Of a DNA stretch of 64,000 nt, positions 18,848-27,380 are shown in pieces; within the stretch, counting starts at the first letter, position 1, and the number at the start of each line of letters is the position of its first letter. The notes under the pieces were generated by a model. That model was not told the DNA's origin, made no database searches, and saw only the letters and a program-made list of their open reading frames with translations. This DNA is from Massilia sp. BJB1822 (GTDB taxonomy: Bacteria > Pseudomonadota > Gammaproteobacteria > Burkholderiales > Burkholderiaceae_D), in assembly GCF_013369485.1 (NCBI RefSeq), contig NZ_JABWEB010000001.1, positions 744,001-808,000 on the forward strand, read 5' to 3'. A program made the position numbers and the translations under genes.

Positions 18848-20068
18848 ATGCCAGCCTTCCGTTATGAAGCCGTGGATGCGGGCGGCGCCACCCGGAAAGG
18901 CGTGGTCAATGCCGACAGCGCGCGTTCGGCGCGCTCCGACCTGCGCGCGCAAGGCCTGGTGCCGATCAAGGTGGACGCCATCGCGACCCAGGTTGACGCC
19001 AGCGGCGCGGCCACCCGGCGCGGCCTGGGCGAGCGCCTGAGCACCGTCGAACAAGCCTTGTTCACGCGCCAGCTGGCCAGCCTGCTGGAAGCGGGCCTGC
19101 CGCTGGAGCAGGCGTTTACCGCCTTGCTGGAGCAGGCCGAACGCACTTATGTGCGCGACCTGATCGCCTCCATCCGCTCCGAAGTGATGGGCGGTTCCTC
19201 GCTGTCCGATGCGCTGAGCCGCCATCCGCGCGACTTCCCGGAAATCTACCGCGCCCTGGTGGCGTCGGGCGAGCAGATCGGCCAGCTCTCGCGCGTGCTG
19301 TCGCGCCTGGCCGACTATATCGAGCGGCGCAATGCCCTGATGCAGAAGGTCAAGCTGGCCTTCCTGTATCCCGGCATCGTGACCGTGGTGGCTTTCGCCA
19401 TCGTCATCTTCCTGCTGACCTATGTGGTGCCGCAGATCGTCTCGGTGTTTGCCAACACCAAGCAGAAGCTGCCCTTCCTGACGGTGATGATGCTGGCGGT
19501 GTCCGACTTCACCCGCCATTACGGCATCCTGGTGGCGGTGGCGCTGGGCGGCGCCTGGTGGGCCTGGCGCCGCGCGCTGCAGAATATCGCGCTCAAGACG
19601 CGCTGGCATACCTGGCTGCTGACCGCGCCGCTGTACGGCAAGTTTGAACGCAGCCTGAACACGGCGCGTTTCGCCAGCACGCTGGCCATTACCACCGGTT
19701 CCGGCGTGCCGATCCTGCGCGCATTGGAAACCAGCCGCGATACGCTCAACAACGTGGCCATGAAAAACCTGGTGCAGGAAGCCAGCGACGCCGTGCGCGA
19801 AGGCGTCAGCCTGGCGCGCGCGCTGTCGGCGCAAAAGCATTTCCCGCCCATGCTGGTGCACATGATACGGGCCGGCGAAATCACCGGCGAGCTGCCGAGC
19901 ATGCTGGAGCGCGCGGCCACCGCGCAGGAAGCGGACCTGGAACGGCGGACCCTGACCATCGCCGGCCTGCTGGAGCCGGCCCTGATCCTGACCATGGGCC
20001 TGGTGGTGCTGCTGATCGTGCTGGCGGTGCTGATGCCCATTATCGAAATCAATCAGCTGGTGCGCTGA
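18848..20068 (+). CDS. gspF: Type II secretion inner-membrane platform protein GspF
   Basis: Polytopic 406-residue assembly platform. It begins PAFRYEAVDAGGATRKGVVNADS, the typical GspF opening, and has two copies of the T2SSF domain (about 70-195 and 270-395). Predicted transmembrane helices lie near residues 170-195, 220-240 and 375-400. The conserved ALVASGEQIGQLSRVLSRLADYIE and MIRAGEITGELPSMLERAA blocks are the two domain cores. Three nt separate it from gspE. Confidence 0.97.
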   Translation: MPAFRYEAVDAGGATRKGVVNADSARSARSDLRAQGLVPIKVDAIATQVDASGAATRRGLGERLSTVEQALFTRQLASLLEAGLPLEQAFTALLEQAERTYVRDLIASIRSEVMGGSSLSDALSRHPRDFPEIYRALVASGEQIGQLSRVLSRLADYIERRNALMQKVKLAFLYPGIVTVVAFAIVIFLLTYVVPQIVSVFANTKQKLPFLTVMMLAVSDFTRHYGILVAVALGGAWWAWRRALQNIALKTRWHTWLLTAPLYGKFERSLNTARFASTLAITTGSGVPILRALETSRDTLNNVAMKNLVQEASDAVREGVSLARALSAQKHFPPMLVHMIRAGEITGELPSMLERAATAQEADLERRTLTIAGLLEPALILTMGLVVLLIVLAVLMPIIEINQLVR

Positions 20069-20083
20069 TACTGGAGAAAAGAA

Positions 20084-20674
20084 TTGAAGCGTTTGCCCTT
20101 GATTAGCACGGTGGCCGCGGTGGCGGCTTTATCGGCCTCGCTGGCTTACTGGGGCCTGCAACTGTATAAGCCGCCCCAGCGTCCGATCGCCGCGCCGCCG
20201 GTGCAGGCAGCGGCCGGCCCGCAGATCGACAGCGCGCGCGGCCTGTTCGGCGGCGAGGTCGCGGTGGCGGCGGCCAGCAGTTACCAGCTGCGCGGCGTGG
20301 TGGCGGCGGCCAATGGACGCGGCAGCGTGGCCATCATTGCCACCGACAGCCAGCCGGCCAAGGCCTTCCCGGTGGGTGCCGAGGTGGTGTCCGGCGTGAC
20401 GGTGAAAGACGTGCAGCCGCGCTTCGTGCTGCTGCAGGAAGGCGGCGTGCAAAAGCGCGTCGACCTGATGCCGCTGGATAGCGCAGGCGCTGCCACGCTG
20501 GCGCCGCCGCTGCCTGGCCAGCCCGGCCAACCGATGCCGCCCGCCCCCAACGCGCCGCCGCAGTCGCCGATGACGGGCGGTCCCGCCGAACCCGCGCCAG
20601 GTCCCATCCTGACCGCGCCGCCGCAGCGCGTGGTCACGCCGCCGCCCGGCAACGCGCCGCCGCAGCTGCAGTAA
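20084..20674 (+). CDS. gspC: Type II secretion protein GspC (short, without PDZ)
   Basis: Inner-membrane connector to the secretin, 196 residues. One N-terminal transmembrane helix is followed by an HR domain (about residues 50-135, LFGG...YQLRGVVAAANGRGSVAIIA and QKRVDLMPL). After that comes only a proline-rich tail of about 55 residues, and no PDZ or coiled-coil module, unlike enterobacterial GspC. Translation starts at a TTG at 20084 preceded by a GGAG site. Its position at the end, after gspF, is unusual only because the operon is circularly permuted. Confidence 0.85.
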   Translation: MKRLPLISTVAAVAALSASLAYWGLQLYKPPQRPIAAPPVQAAAGPQIDSARGLFGGEVAVAAASSYQLRGVVAAANGRGSVAIIATDSQPAKAFPVGAEVVSGVTVKDVQPRFVLLQEGGVQKRVDLMPLDSAGAATLAPPLPGQPGQPMPPAPNAPPQSPMTGGPAEPAPGPILTAPPQRVVTPPPGNAPPQLQ

Positions 20675-20687
20675 GCCTGCGCCGCAC

Positions 20688-20709
20688 AGCCCGGCCGCGC
20701 GGCCGGGCT
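20688..20709. terminator. Perfect 9-bp inverted repeat after gspC
   Basis: AGCCCGGCC and GGCCGGGCT pair around a GCGC loop. It lies 14 nt after the gspC stop and could end the gsp transcript, but there is no T run. A TAGAAT sequence overlaps its right end (20709-20714) and may be the -10 of the patatin gene. Confidence 0.45.
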
Positions 20710-20762
20710 AGAATGTACCACCCCACCATGCAGGCCACTCTGCTGACCATCTGGAGAGCCCC

Positions 20763-23084
20763 ATGAAGCCGTTCCGCTTCCTGCTGCTGTGCTGCGCCCT
20801 GGCGCTTGCAGCGCCAACCCACGCCCAAATGCCCGTCGAAGCCCAGACCCGGCCGGACGCCGTGCTGCTGCCGCCCATGCCGCTGCCGCGCACGGCCGCG
20901 CAGGCCCCGCTGCCGGCGCTGCTGCCCTTGGCCGTCCCAGCGACGCAATATGTGCGGCAGGCGCCGGCGGACGGCAAGCGGCCGCGCGTGGCGCTGGTGC
21001 TGTCCGGCGGCGGCGCGCGCGGCTTCGCCCATATCGGCGTGCTGCGCGTGCTGCAGGAGCTGCAGGTACCGATCGATATCGTGGTCGGCACCAGTATGGG
21101 CAGCGTGGTGGGCGGCGCCTTCGCCGCCGGCGCCTCGGTCGAGGAGCTGGAGCATCTGGCGCGCAAGACCGACTGGAACCGCGTGATGGCCGACCGCTCG
21201 CCGCGCGACGAACTGAGTTTCCGCCGCCGCGAGGAAGACGTGCGCCTGCCGTCCCGCCTCGAATTCGGCGTCAGCAAGAAGGGCGCGACCCTGCCGCCGG
21301 CCGCCGCCAGCAATGCCGCGCTGGAGATGGCATTGGACCGCCTGCTGCCGTCCGGCACGCGCGATACCGCGGTCGACCAGCTGCCCTTGCCTTTCCGTTC
21401 GGTCGCTTCCGACCTGGTGACGGGCGAACTGGTGGACTTGAAGGACACGCCGCTGTTTCTGAGCATGCGCGCTTCGCTGGCCGTGCCGGGCGTGTTCGCG
21501 CCGGTGCGCATCAACCACCGCCTGGTGGTCGACGGCGGCCTGGTACGCAATCTGCCGGTCGACCTGGCACGCGATATGGGCGCCGACGTGGTCATCGCCG
21601 TCAATGTCGGCACGCCGCTGGCGCCGGAGTCGGAGCTGGACAGCGCGCTCGACGTCGCCAACCAGATGCTGCAGATCCTGACCGAACAGAACGTGCAGCG
21701 CTCGCTGAAGGAGTTGCGCGCCGAGGATATTCTGATCGCGCCCGACCTGAGCGGCATCAGCTTCCTCGACTTTGAACTGCACGATAACGCCATGAAGGCC
21801 GGCATGGCGGCGGCGCGCGCGCTGGCACCGCGCCTGGCCCATCTGGCACTGAACGACAGCGACTTCATCGCCTTCGAGCGCCGCCGCCTGGCCGCGCCCG
21901 CGCTGGACGACCATGCGCGCCCGCTGGGCAAGGTGGAGATTGCCGGACAGGGCGAGATCAACACCGCCATCCTGCGCGCGCAGAGCGGCCTGGTGGAAGG
22001 CCAGCCCTTCACCAAGGCGCAGATCCGCGACGCCGCCGCCAGCCTGTATGGCCGTGGCGACCTGGCCCGCGTCGAAACGGAAATCCACGACCGCTTCGGC
22101 GAGCGCAATGTGCTGATCCGCACCAGCGAGGCGGAGTGGACGCGCAACCGCGTGCGCGTCGGCCTCGAACTGCAAAGCGATTTCCAGGACAGTAACAGCT
22201 TCGCGCTCAAGCTGCTGCACGTGAGTTCCTCGCTGAACCGCTGGGGCGGCGAACTGCTGACCGACCTGCGCATCGGCAGGGAGCGCGCGCTCGGCGTGCA
22301 GTTCTGGCAGCCACTGGGCGAAGGGTCGCGCTGGTATATCGCGCCCACGCTGCAGTACAACTCGACCGGGGCCGACCTGTTCAACGAAGGCCGGCGCATG
22401 GCCCGCCTCACCTACAGCAAGCGCACCGCCCAGGTCAGCCTGGGACGGGAGCTGGGCAACTGGGGCGACCTCCAGGCCGGCGTGACGCGTCAGCGCTTCC
22501 AGGGCCGGGCGGCCGTGCCGGAAGATTTGAAGCTGCCCTTCAGCACCGTCTTCGGCACTGCCTATTTCACGCGCTTCCGCGTCGATACCGTCGATTCCCT
22601 GGCCTTCCCCACGCGCGGCATCCTGCTCGACGCAAACTATTCCCACCCCATCGGCGAAGATGCGGTGCTGAGCTCCGCCTCGTCCTCGGTCACGGCCCTG
22701 CGTGCCTTCACCTATGGGCCGTGGAGCGGACATGTGTACGGCGAATGGGCGCGCGCCAGGACGGGCGCGGCGCCGCTCAATCTGGGCGGCTTCATGCGCC
22801 TGTCCGGCACGCCGGCCGAGTCGGTGCAGGGGCAGACCGTGGCCTTCAGCCGGGTGGTGATGGCGCGCCGCTTCGACGCCCTGGGCAACGATGTGCGCGT
22901 CGGCTTCTCGCTGGAGGCGGGTGGCGGCTTCGACCGCATCAACGGCTTGCGCGGCCGCTCCGTGATGCAGGCCGGCAGCGTCTTCCTCTCGCTCGACACG
23001 CGCGCCGGCCCGATCTACCTGGGCGGCGGCGCCACCAAGGGCGGCTACCAGTCGCTGTATCTCTTCCTCGGGCCGATCTGGTGA
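20763..23084 (+). CDS. Patatin-like phospholipase with outer-membrane barrel (type Vd, PlpD-like)
   Basis: A 773-residue exported protein that fuses a lipase to its own transporter. A signal peptide ends near APTHA. The patatin domain (about 75-330) shows the oxyanion motif SGGGARGFAHIGVL, the nucleophile GTSMGS, and the catalytic Asp in VDGGLVRNLP. A POTRA-like segment (about 385-455) and an Omp85-type 16-strand barrel (about 460-773) follow; the chain ends with an aromatic residue, LFLGPIW, as a BAM signal. It should be a lipolytic protein exposed or released at the cell surface. The -10 at 20709 and a GGAG ribosome site make it an independent unit downstream of gspC. Confidence 0.92.
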   Translation: MKPFRFLLLCCALALAAPTHAQMPVEAQTRPDAVLLPPMPLPRTAAQAPLPALLPLAVPATQYVRQAPADGKRPRVALVLSGGGARGFAHIGVLRVLQELQVPIDIVVGTSMGSVVGGAFAAGASVEELEHLARKTDWNRVMADRSPRDELSFRRREEDVRLPSRLEFGVSKKGATLPPAAASNAALEMALDRLLPSGTRDTAVDQLPLPFRSVASDLVTGELVDLKDTPLFLSMRASLAVPGVFAPVRINHRLVVDGGLVRNLPVDLARDMGADVVIAVNVGTPLAPESELDSALDVANQMLQILTEQNVQRSLKELRAEDILIAPDLSGISFLDFELHDNAMKAGMAAARALAPRLAHLALNDSDFIAFERRRLAAPALDDHARPLGKVEIAGQGEINTAILRAQSGLVEGQPFTKAQIRDAAASLYGRGDLARVETEIHDRFGERNVLIRTSEAEWTRNRVRVGLELQSDFQDSNSFALKLLHVSSSLNRWGGELLTDLRIGRERALGVQFWQPLGEGSRWYIAPTLQYNSTGADLFNEGRRMARLTYSKRTAQVSLGRELGNWGDLQAGVTRQRFQGRAAVPEDLKLPFSTVFGTAYFTRFRVDTVDSLAFPTRGILLDANYSHPIGEDAVLSSASSSVTALRAFTYGPWSGHVYGEWARARTGAAPLNLGGFMRLSGTPAESVQGQTVAFSRVVMARRFDALGNDVRVGFSLEAGGGFDRINGLRGRSVMQAGSVFLSLDTRAGPIYLGGGATKGGYQSLYLFLGPIW

Positions 23085-23093
23085 TCGGGAAAA

Positions 23094-23126
23094 CGAAAAT
23101 GGCAGGCGAAACGCCTGCCATTTTCG
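23094..23126. terminator. Bidirectional terminator between patatin gene and hslU operon
   Basis: A 15-bp perfect stem with a 3-nt loop, flanked by A and T runs on either side, so it can act in both directions. It separates the plus-strand patatin gene from the convergent hslVU unit. Confidence 0.9.
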
Positions 23127-23146
23127 TCCGCATGCCGCGCCCGGTT

Positions 23147-23347
23147 TTACTCGGGCTTCTTGAACGGATCGATCTTCTTCAAGGCCTGCTTGTCGGCCTG
23201 GCGCTGCGCACCCTTGGTCTTGCTGTGCGGCCCGGCCGCGCGCGCCTTGGCCAGTCCCGCGAACGGATTGCGCGGCTTGCCGAAGGTTTGCGAAGGCTCG
23301 ATGCGGATGCGCATCTTCTGCCGGGTCGCCAAGGCCTTGTTCGCCAT
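23147..23347 (-). CDS. Small basic protein coupled to hslU, function unknown
   Basis: A 66-residue, lysine/arginine/alanine-rich protein without signal peptide, cysteine or clear fold. It contains the phrases SQTFGKPRNPFAGLAKARAAG and a lysine-rich tail. The ATG at 23347 overlaps the hslU stop by one nucleotide (TAATG on the minus strand), which indicates translational coupling to hslU, and the terminator at 23094-23126 ends the operon right after it. Real translation is likely but unproved. I do not recognise the family. A nucleic-acid- or ribosome-binding role would fit its charge, but that is a guess. Confidence 0.6.
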   Translation of the reverse strand: MANKALATRQKMRIRIEPSQTFGKPRNPFAGLAKARAAGPHSKTKGAQRQADKQALKKIDPFKKPE

Positions 23348-24687
23348 TACAGCACGTAGCGCGACAAGTCTTCGTTGACGGCCAGCGCGTCCAGGCGCTG
23401 GTTGACGTAGGCGGCGTCGATCTGCAGCAGCTTCTCGCTCGTTTCGGTGGCGCTGAAGGAAATCTCTTCGAGCAGCTTTTCCATCACGGTGTAGAGGCGG
23501 CGCGCACCGATGTTTTCGGTGCGCTCGTTGACCTGGTGCGAAATCTCGGCCAGGCGCGTGATGCCGTCCGGCGTGAAGTCGATCTGCACGTCCTCGGTCG
23601 CCAGCAAGGCCTGGTACTGCTTGGTCAGGCAGGCGTCGGTGCTGGTCAGGATGCGCTCGAAGTCGGCGATCGACAGCGATTCCAGTTCCACGCGGATGGG
23701 GAAGCGGCCCTGCAGCTCCGGGATCAGGTCCGAGGGCTTGGCCAGGTGGAAGGCGCCGGAAGCGATGAACAGGATATGGTCGGTGCGGATCATGCCGTAC
23801 TTGGTGTTGACGGTGGTGCCTTCCACCAGCGGCAGCAGGTCGCGCTGCACGCCGGCGCGCGAGACGTCGGCGCCGCCCACTTCCGAGCGCGAGGCGATCT
23901 TGTCCACCTCGTCGAGGAAGACGATGCCGTTCTGCTCCACATTGTGGATGGCTTTCTGCTTCATCTCGTCTTCGTTGACCAGCTTGGCCGCTTCTTCCTC
24001 GACCAGCAGCTTCATGGCTTCGGCGATGCGCACCTTGCGCGCCTTGCGGCGGCCGGCGCCCATGCCGGAGAACATGGACTTGATCTGCTCCGTCATTTCT
24101 TCCATGCCGGGCGGCGCCATGATTTCCATCTGCGGGCTTTGCTCGGCCAGCTCGATCTCGATTTCCTTGTCGTTCAACTCGCCCTGGCGCAGGCGCTTGC
24201 GGAAGGTCTGGCGCGTGGCGTCGCCACCCTGTGCTTCCGTGGCGCTGCTGCCGGGATTGAAGCCGAAGTCGCGCGGCTGCGGCAGCAGGATGTCGAGCAC
24301 GCGGTCTTCGGCCGCATCTTCGGCGCGCGCGCGCACCTTGGCCATTTCGGCCGAGCGGGTCTGCTTGATGCCGATGTCGATCAGGTCGCGGATGATGGTG
24401 TCGACGTCGCGGCCCACATAACCGACTTCGGTGAACTTGGTCGCTTCCACCTTGATGAAGGGCGCGTCGGCCAGCTTGGCCAGGCGGCGCGCGATCTCGG
24501 TCTTGCCGACGCCGGTGGGACCGATCATCAGGATGTTCTTGGGCGTGATCTCATGGCGCAGCGGCTCTTCCACCTGCTGGCGGCGCCAGCGGTTGCGCAG
24601 CGCGATGGCGACCGCGCGCTTGGCCTTGGCCTGGCCGACCACATGTTTATCGAGTTCGCCGACGATTTCCTGCGGAGTCATATTCAT
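23347..24687 (-). CDS. hslU: ATP-dependent protease ATPase subunit HslU
   Basis: AAA+ unfoldase that feeds HslV, 446 residues as expected. The opening [34 protein letters not shown] is typical. Walker A GPTGVGKT is at residues 56-63, the pore loop GYVGRDV at about 90, the I domain lies at 110-240, and Walker B is [11 protein letters not shown]. The C-terminus ends SRYVL, close to the usual tail that inserts into HslV. The ATG at 24687 overlaps the hslV stop by 4 nt; the longer in-frame ORF upstream runs through hslV and is not coding. Confidence 0.97.
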   Translation of the reverse strand: MNMTPQEIVGELDKHVVGQAKAKRAVAIALRNRWRRQQVEEPLRHEITPKNILMIGPTGVGKTEIARRLAKLADAPFIKVEATKFTEVGYVGRDVDTIIRDLIDIGIKQTRSAEMAKVRARAEDAAEDRVLDILLPQPRDFGFNPGSSATEAQGGDATRQTFRKRLRQGELNDKEIEIELAEQSPQMEIMAPPGMEEMTEQIKSMFSGMGAGRRKARKVRIAEAMKLLVEEEAAKLVNEDEMKQKAIHNVEQNGIVFLDEVDKIASRSEVGGADVSRAGVQRDLLPLVEGTTVNTKYGMIRTDHILFIASGAFHLAKPSDLIPELQGRFPIRVELESLSIADFERILTSTDACLTKQYQALLATEDVQIDFTPDGITRLAEISHQVNERTENIGARRLYTVMEKLLEEISFSATETSEKLLQIDAAYVNQRLDALAVNEDLSRYVL

Positions 24688-25232
24688 GCTGGGCTTTCTT
24701 CCAGGGTTTCGATGATGTGGGAGAGGTTGGTGTAGATGCACAACTCGCCCGCGATAGTCAGCGATTTCTTCACGATGTCGGCCGGGGCCAGTTCGGTGTT
24801 TTCGAACAGCGCCTTGGCGGCCGACAGGGCATAGCTGCCGCCCGAACCGATGGCGCCGATGCCGTCTTCCGGTTCCAGCACGTCGCCATTGCCGGTGATG
24901 ACCAGGGTCGATTCGCTGTCGGCCACCAGCAGCATCGCTTCCAGGCGGCGCAGCACGCGGTCGGTGCGCCAGTCCTTGGCCATTTCGACCGAGGCGCGCA
25001 GCAGATTGCCCTGGTGCTTTTCCAGCTTGGCTTCGAAACGGTCGAGCAGGGTGAAGGCGTCGGCCGTGCCGCCGGCGAAGCCGCACAGGACTTTGCCCTG
25101 GTACAGCTTGCGCACCTTGCGCGCCGTGCCCTTCATGACGATATTGCCCAGCGTGACTTGACCGTCGCCGCCGATGGCGACCTGTTTGCCGCGGCGCACG
25201 CACAGAATGGTGGTGCCGTGAAATTGTTCCAT
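24684..25232 (-). CDS. hslV: ATP-dependent protease peptidase subunit HslV
   Basis: Threonine protease of the HslVU complex, 182 residues. The precursor opens [15 protein letters not shown], so removal of six residues exposes catalytic Thr7. The [10 protein letters not shown] and [14 protein letters not shown] stretches are family hallmarks. It degrades misfolded or regulatory proteins in the heat-shock response. The heat-shock promoter at 25274-25301 lies upstream. It is the first gene of hslV-hslU-small ORF. Confidence 0.97.
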   Translation of the reverse strand: MEQFHGTTILCVRRGKQVAIGGDGQVTLGNIVMKGTARKVRKLYQGKVLCGFAGGTADAFTLLDRFEAKLEKHQGNLLRASVEMAKDWRTDRVLRRLEAMLLVADSESTLVITGNGDVLEPEDGIGAIGSGGSYALSAAKALFENTELAPADIVKKSLTIAGELCIYTNLSHIIETLEESPA

Positions 25233-25273
25233 AATTGCCTCAATGTTATGACGCTGCGTGCGTCCCAGCGCCG

Positions 25274-25301
25274 AAATGGGGCTGTTTCGCCGGATTGCAA
25301 G
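25274..25301 (-). promoter_or_regulatory. Heat-shock (sigma-32/RpoH) promoter of hslVU
   Basis: On the minus strand CTTGCAA, then a 13-nt spacer, then CCCCATTT. This differs from the consensus CTTGAAA-N(11-16)-CCCCATnT by only one base in the -35 box. Its -10 lies about 40 nt from the hslV start. The -35 begins 2 nt after the stop of the upstream STAS gene. Confidence 0.85.
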
Positions 25302-25302
25302 T

Positions 25303-26658
25303 TCAATACTTGTGGGGAAACAGTCGCACGCTGGCGCCCGCGCCCAGCAGGCGCAGCAGGGCCGCCGCCAGATGGTTCAGATCCCGGAATTCTATCCTGC
25401 GCTCGCCCAGGCCTTGCAGGGCGGCGAGCAATTGCTGGGCCGCGCCGTAGTCGATGCGGGCCAGGCGCGCGCAGTCGAAGACCAGGGCCGGATACTGTTC
25501 AGCATAGGCGAGAATGGCCTCGATGACCGCGCTGGCGTCGCCTTCGAGCAGATAAGGCAGGACGAAACGGTCGGCGGCGGCGGCCGCCAGCGGCTGTTCG
25601 GGCGCCAGCGCCACGCGCTGCGGCGGCGTGAACGGCGGCGGCGAGACTTCGAAGGTGACGCAGTAATCCATGCTGCTTTCCTCGAAATCCTTTTCGCGGT
25701 TTTGCAGGCGCAGCAGTTCCAGGCGCAGCAGCCAGGGCGCCTCGCCCTCGTCGCGCCGGCCGACGGCGAGGATGGCGCCCACCTGGCGCTCCAGCTCGGC
25801 CGCGCCGGCCATGGTCAGTTCGCGCTCGGCTGCCTGCACGGCGCGCAAGGCGGCCAGCAGCAGGGCGCAGCCCTCGGGCGTCACGCCGCGCACCCGGCTG
25901 CAGTCGAGGCGCAGCGGGCCGGCGGGTCCGGCCGCTCCCATGGCGCCGTTGGCCGGTACTGCGTGCAGGCGCGCCAGCTGGGCGGCGCAGCCGGCATCGA
26001 GCATGCCGCTGAGCGCGGCGGTCGGGGCGAGGCCGGCCGGGGGCGCGGCGGCGCTGTCGGGCGCGGCGGGCGGATTCCAGGGCGGCGGCGAGGTTTCGAA
26101 GGTGCTGGCATAGTCGATCGACAGGCTGTCGAAGGCCTCCTGGCGGCCCAGGATCTGGTACAGGTCGAACAGCATCCACCACACGGTGCGGTCGCGCTGG
26201 TCGCGCGCAGCGGCGGCCAGCAGCTCGGCGGCCAGCTCGGCCTGGCCGTTGGCGTAGAGCAGGGCCACTTCCTCGACCACGGGCGCGGTTTCGGCGGCGG
26301 CCGCCTCGGCCGGGGTGTCGAGTTCGCCCAGCAGCTCGGTGGTGCCGGCTTTCAGCAGGGGCAGGGTGTTGCCGTCGAGGGCGGCGGCACGCGGCGCGCG
26401 GGCCGGGCGGCTGGCCCAGGGCATCTCTTCGTCGTCGAAAATGTCGGCCGCCATGGCCGCTTCGATGGCATCGATCTTCATGGCGGTGGCGCGCGCGATA
26501 TCGCGCTGCAGCTCCTGCTGGACGCGCTGGCGTTCCAGCTCGCTGTGCGCGGCCAGCCGCGCGGCGGCCTCGTCTTCGGCGCCGGCCTTGGCCGCGGCCG
26601 TGATGTCGGCCGCGTCGTCATCGGCCTTGTTTTTTTTGAACAGAGAAAACAGTCCCAC
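25303..26658 (-). CDS. Protein with two STAS-like repeats, function unknown
   Basis: A 451-residue cytoplasmic protein. It opens [15 protein letters not shown], continues with an alanine/glutamate-rich coiled region to about residue 60, then a domain at about 130-230, and has duplicated blocks: [18 protein letters not shown] (about 175) and [18 protein letters not shown] (about 325), each before a STAS-like segment with an [11 protein letters not shown] or [16 protein letters not shown] strand. STAS domains of this type often act as anti-anti-sigma-like partners. The GTG start at 26658 follows a GAGGAAAAG ribosome site. A TACACT box at 26689-26694 is a possible -10. It lies between hslV and dksA. 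Confidence 0.75.
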   Translation of the reverse strand: MGLFSLFKKNKADDDAADITAAAKAGAEDEAAARLAAHSELERQRVQQELQRDIARATAMKIDAIEAAMAADIFDDEEMPWASRPARAPRAAALDGNTLPLLKAGTTELLGELDTPAEAAAAETAPVVEEVALLYANGQAELAAELLAAAARDQRDRTVWWMLFDLYQILGRQEAFDSLSIDYASTFETSPPPWNPPAAPDSAAAPPAGLAPTAALSGMLDAGCAAQLARLHAVPANGAMGAAGPAGPLRLDCSRVRGVTPEGCALLLAALRAVQAAERELTMAGAAELERQVGAILAVGRRDEGEAPWLLRLELLRLQNREKDFEESSMDYCVTFEVSPPPFTPPQRVALAPEQPLAAAAADRFVLPYLLEGDASAVIEAILAYAEQYPALVFDCARLARIDYGAAQQLLAALQGLGERRIEFRDLNHLAAALLRLLGAGASVRLFPHKY

Positions 26659-26737
26659 CGCTTTTCCTCGTCCGCTCCCGGAGCAGATAGTGTAGCCCAA
26701 GGGCTGCCGCCGCTTGGCAAAGCCGGCCGCAGAAATG

Positions 26738-26766
26738 AAAAAAGCACGCGCCGGGCGTGCTTTTTT
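26738..26766 (-). terminator. Terminator downstream of dksA
   Basis: Six A, a 6-bp GC-rich stem (GCACGC/GCGTGC) with a 5-nt GCCGG loop, and six T. It lies 50 nt after the dksA stop on the minus strand and, being symmetrical, would also work on the plus strand. Confidence 0.88.
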
Positions 26767-26815
26767 GCTGCAAAGCAGGGGGAACGGCCCGCCGCCGTGG
26801 CGGGGCCGCGGCGCT

Positions 26816-27268
26816 TTAGTCGCCGTAGAGTTTCTGCTTCAGTTCGCGGCGCTGCTGGGCTTCCAGCGACAGCGTGGCGGTGGGACGGGCGATCAGGCGC
26901 GGAATGCCGATCGGCTCGCCCGTTTCCTCGCACCAGCCGTATTCGCCGTTATCGATGGCCACGATGGATTGCTGCACTTTTTTCAGCAGCTTGCGCTCGC
27001 GGTCGCGGGTGCGCAGCTCCAGGGCATGCTCTTCCTCGATGGTGGCGCGGTCGGCCGGGTCCGGCACCAGCACGGTTTCGCGCAGGTGTTCCGTGGTTTC
27101 GCCGGCATTTTTCAGCAGTTCTTTTTCCAGCGCCTGGAGCTTGGCCTTGAAAAACGCCATCTGCGCCGGGTTCATATAGTCCTTATCGCTCATCGCCAGA
27201 ATTTCTTCGTCGGTGAGGATACGTTCTGGACTAGCGGCGGAGGTCGATTTATTAGTTTTAGTCATCAC
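26816..27268 (-). CDS. dksA: RNA polymerase-binding transcription factor DksA (degenerate zinc finger)
   Basis: Binds the RNA polymerase secondary channel and, with ppGpp, tunes rRNA and amino acid promoters. The 150-residue product has the DksA opening (TDEEILAMSDKDYMNPAQMAFF), the coiled-coil tip with the expected acidic pair (PADRATIEEEHALELRTRDRERKLL), and a C-terminal region GWCEETGEPIGIPRLIARPTATLS where only the first Cys of the usual four-cysteine zinc finger remains. This reduced finger is seen in other betaproteobacterial DksA. A 112-nt gap separates it from the cobW gene upstream. Confidence 0.95.
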   Translation of the reverse strand: MMTKTNKSTSAASPERILTDEEILAMSDKDYMNPAQMAFFKAKLQALEKELLKNAGETTEHLRETVLVPDPADRATIEEEHALELRTRDRERKLLKKVQQSIVAIDNGEYGWCEETGEPIGIPRLIARPTATLSLEAQQRRELKQKLYGD

Positions 27269-27349
27269 TTCTTACCTTCGATACGACAGAGTTTTCAAAT
27301 TTCAGCTGTCGGACCCTCAAGGCCAACAACTGTACCGGCTTGCGCTGGG

Positions 27350-27379
27350 CTAACCGGCACCCCAGAAAAACCCGGTTAG
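27350..27379 (-). repeat. 8-bp inverted repeat after the cobW gene
   Basis: CTAACCGG and CCGGTTAG pair around a 14-nt loop; on the minus strand this follows the cobW stop by one nucleotide. There is no T run after it, so it is a weak terminator or an mRNA 3'-end stabiliser upstream of dksA. Confidence 0.4.
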
Positions 27380-27380
27380 T

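Noticed and set aside
17189..19861. 890-codon minus-strand ORF opposite gspE and gspF
   Set aside because: Both plus-strand genes have all motifs of their families; the antisense translation is histidine/glutamine/arginine-rich and without domains.
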